Position numbers and translations under genes: made by a program
The notes under the pieces: model-generated
The model's database searches: none
The model's input: the letters and a program-made list of their open reading frames with translations, nothing else
Told to the model about the DNA's origin: nothing
Shown: positions 14,790-15,137 of the stretch, in pieces
Position numbering within the stretch: the first letter of the stretch is position 1
Layout: each line of letters begins with the position of its first letter
Assembly (NCBI GenBank): GCA_002496485.1
Contig: DAJW01000008.1
Coordinates: 1-15,137 of the forward strand
DNA from: Euryarchaeota archaeon UBA36
GTDB lineage: Archaea; Thermoplasmatota; Poseidoniia; Poseidoniales; Thalassarchaeaceae
Reading direction: 5' to 3'
DNA: 15,137 nucleotides

Positions 14790-15137
14790 ATGGATAAGCC
14801 TGAGATTTTAAGCGCCAATGGACTCTACCATATCTATGAATCTAAGGCTGAAGACGGTAACGTAGTTGCTCTAAGAGGTTTGCATGTAAAAGTGTACGAA
14901 GGAGAGGCAGTTGCAGTTGTAGGTCCATCTGGCTCGGGAAAATCTACACTTTTGAAAAGTCTAGGTGGATTGATGAAACCATCTGCTGGTCTGGTTTCTT
15001 TATCTGGAAGGAGAATTACAAGGCTAACAGGTAGTGAATTAGTTGAACTTAGACAACAAACAGTATCATTTATTTTCCAAGATGCTAATCTATTGAGTCA
15101 CTTGAATGCACTAGATAATGTAGCTCAACCTTTGAGA
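14790..15137 (+). CDS. Second ABC transporter ATP-binding protein, partial (C-terminus beyond window edge)
   Basis: The ATG at 14790 is 1 nt after the permease stop and has AAAGGTGA (14777-14784) as Shine-Dalgarno sequence. The 116 visible residues include an A-loop aromatic region (Tyr13/Tyr16), Walker A GPSGSGKST (45-53) and the Q-loop Gln97 in FIFQDANLLSHLNALDNVA, which parallels the LLDQLNALDNVV of the first ATPase. It belongs to the same LolD/MacB branch but differs clearly in sequence (a longer N-terminus, SLGGLMKPSAG). The two ATPases probably form a heterodimer that drives the double-FtsX permease, or each serves a different permease of a longer operon. The signature, Walker B and H-loop are beyond the window. 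Confidence 0.93.
   Translation, partial: MDKPEILSANGLYHIYESKAEDGNVVALRGLHVKVYEGEAVAVVGPSGSGKSTLLKSLGGLMKPSAGLVSLSGRRITRLTGSELVELRQQTVSFIFQDANLLSHLNALDNVAQPLR

Noticed and set aside
1..15137. CRISPR arrays, tRNA or rRNA genes, insertion sequences, attachment sites
   Set aside because: I read for short regularly spaced repeats, cloverleaf-like segments and transposase or integrase motifs and found none. The only tandem repeats seen are the diverged protein-coding units and one 18-bp duplication.

Overview
This AT-rich window most likely comes from an uncultured marine archaeon of the Thermoplasmatota, in or near Marine Group II/III (Poseidoniia). Three things point there. Most genes have TATA-like boxes about 25-28 nt upstream of a start codon with almost no leader, which suggests leaderless archaeal transcription. 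A fused 3-hydroxyacyl-CoA dehydrogenase/enoyl-CoA hydratase of the archaeal type is present. There are also large secreted 'C-x-C-H' proteins with Ig-like repeats and a C-terminal membrane anchor, a protein style I associate with that group. The assignment is inference from recall; no marker gene is present.

Layout. (1) 1-768: the 5' part of an HxlR-type winged-helix regulator (minus strand, cut by the window edge), divergent from a tight cluster of three very short ORFs (25, 38 and 42 or 53 aa). The first has a strong Shine-Dalgarno sequence and the last encodes a CxxC...CxxC zinc ribbon. A perfect 10-bp palindrome lies between the divergent units. (2) 765-2831/2849: the minus-strand beta-oxidation fusion enzyme, which shares a CTAG stop with the zinc-ribbon ORF. 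(3) 2922-7256: three overlapping plus-strand genes. They encode a secreted, anchored multi-repeat protein with a CxCH motif, a smaller anchored protein with a CX3CH motif, and a five-helix membrane protein resembling DUF2231. Together they look like a cell-surface metal, heme or redox module of unknown role, and are my best candidate for an undescribed system. (4) 7246-10729: three GT-B glycosyltransferases of GT4 type, two in a minus-strand operon and one divergent and degenerate, probably for surface glycan or glycoprotein assembly. (5) 10797-15137: an ABC exporter-like operon in the order ATPase, 10-TM double-FtsX permease with two large ectodomains, second ATPase (cut by the right edge).

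Taken together, most of the window concerns the cell envelope: surface proteins, glycosylation and a MacB/LolCDE-like mechanotransmission or export ABC system. The lipid-oxidation gene and the small regulator locus sit at the left. No tRNA, rRNA, CRISPR array, transposase or integrase was seen. No gene-free stretch exceeds about 140 bp.
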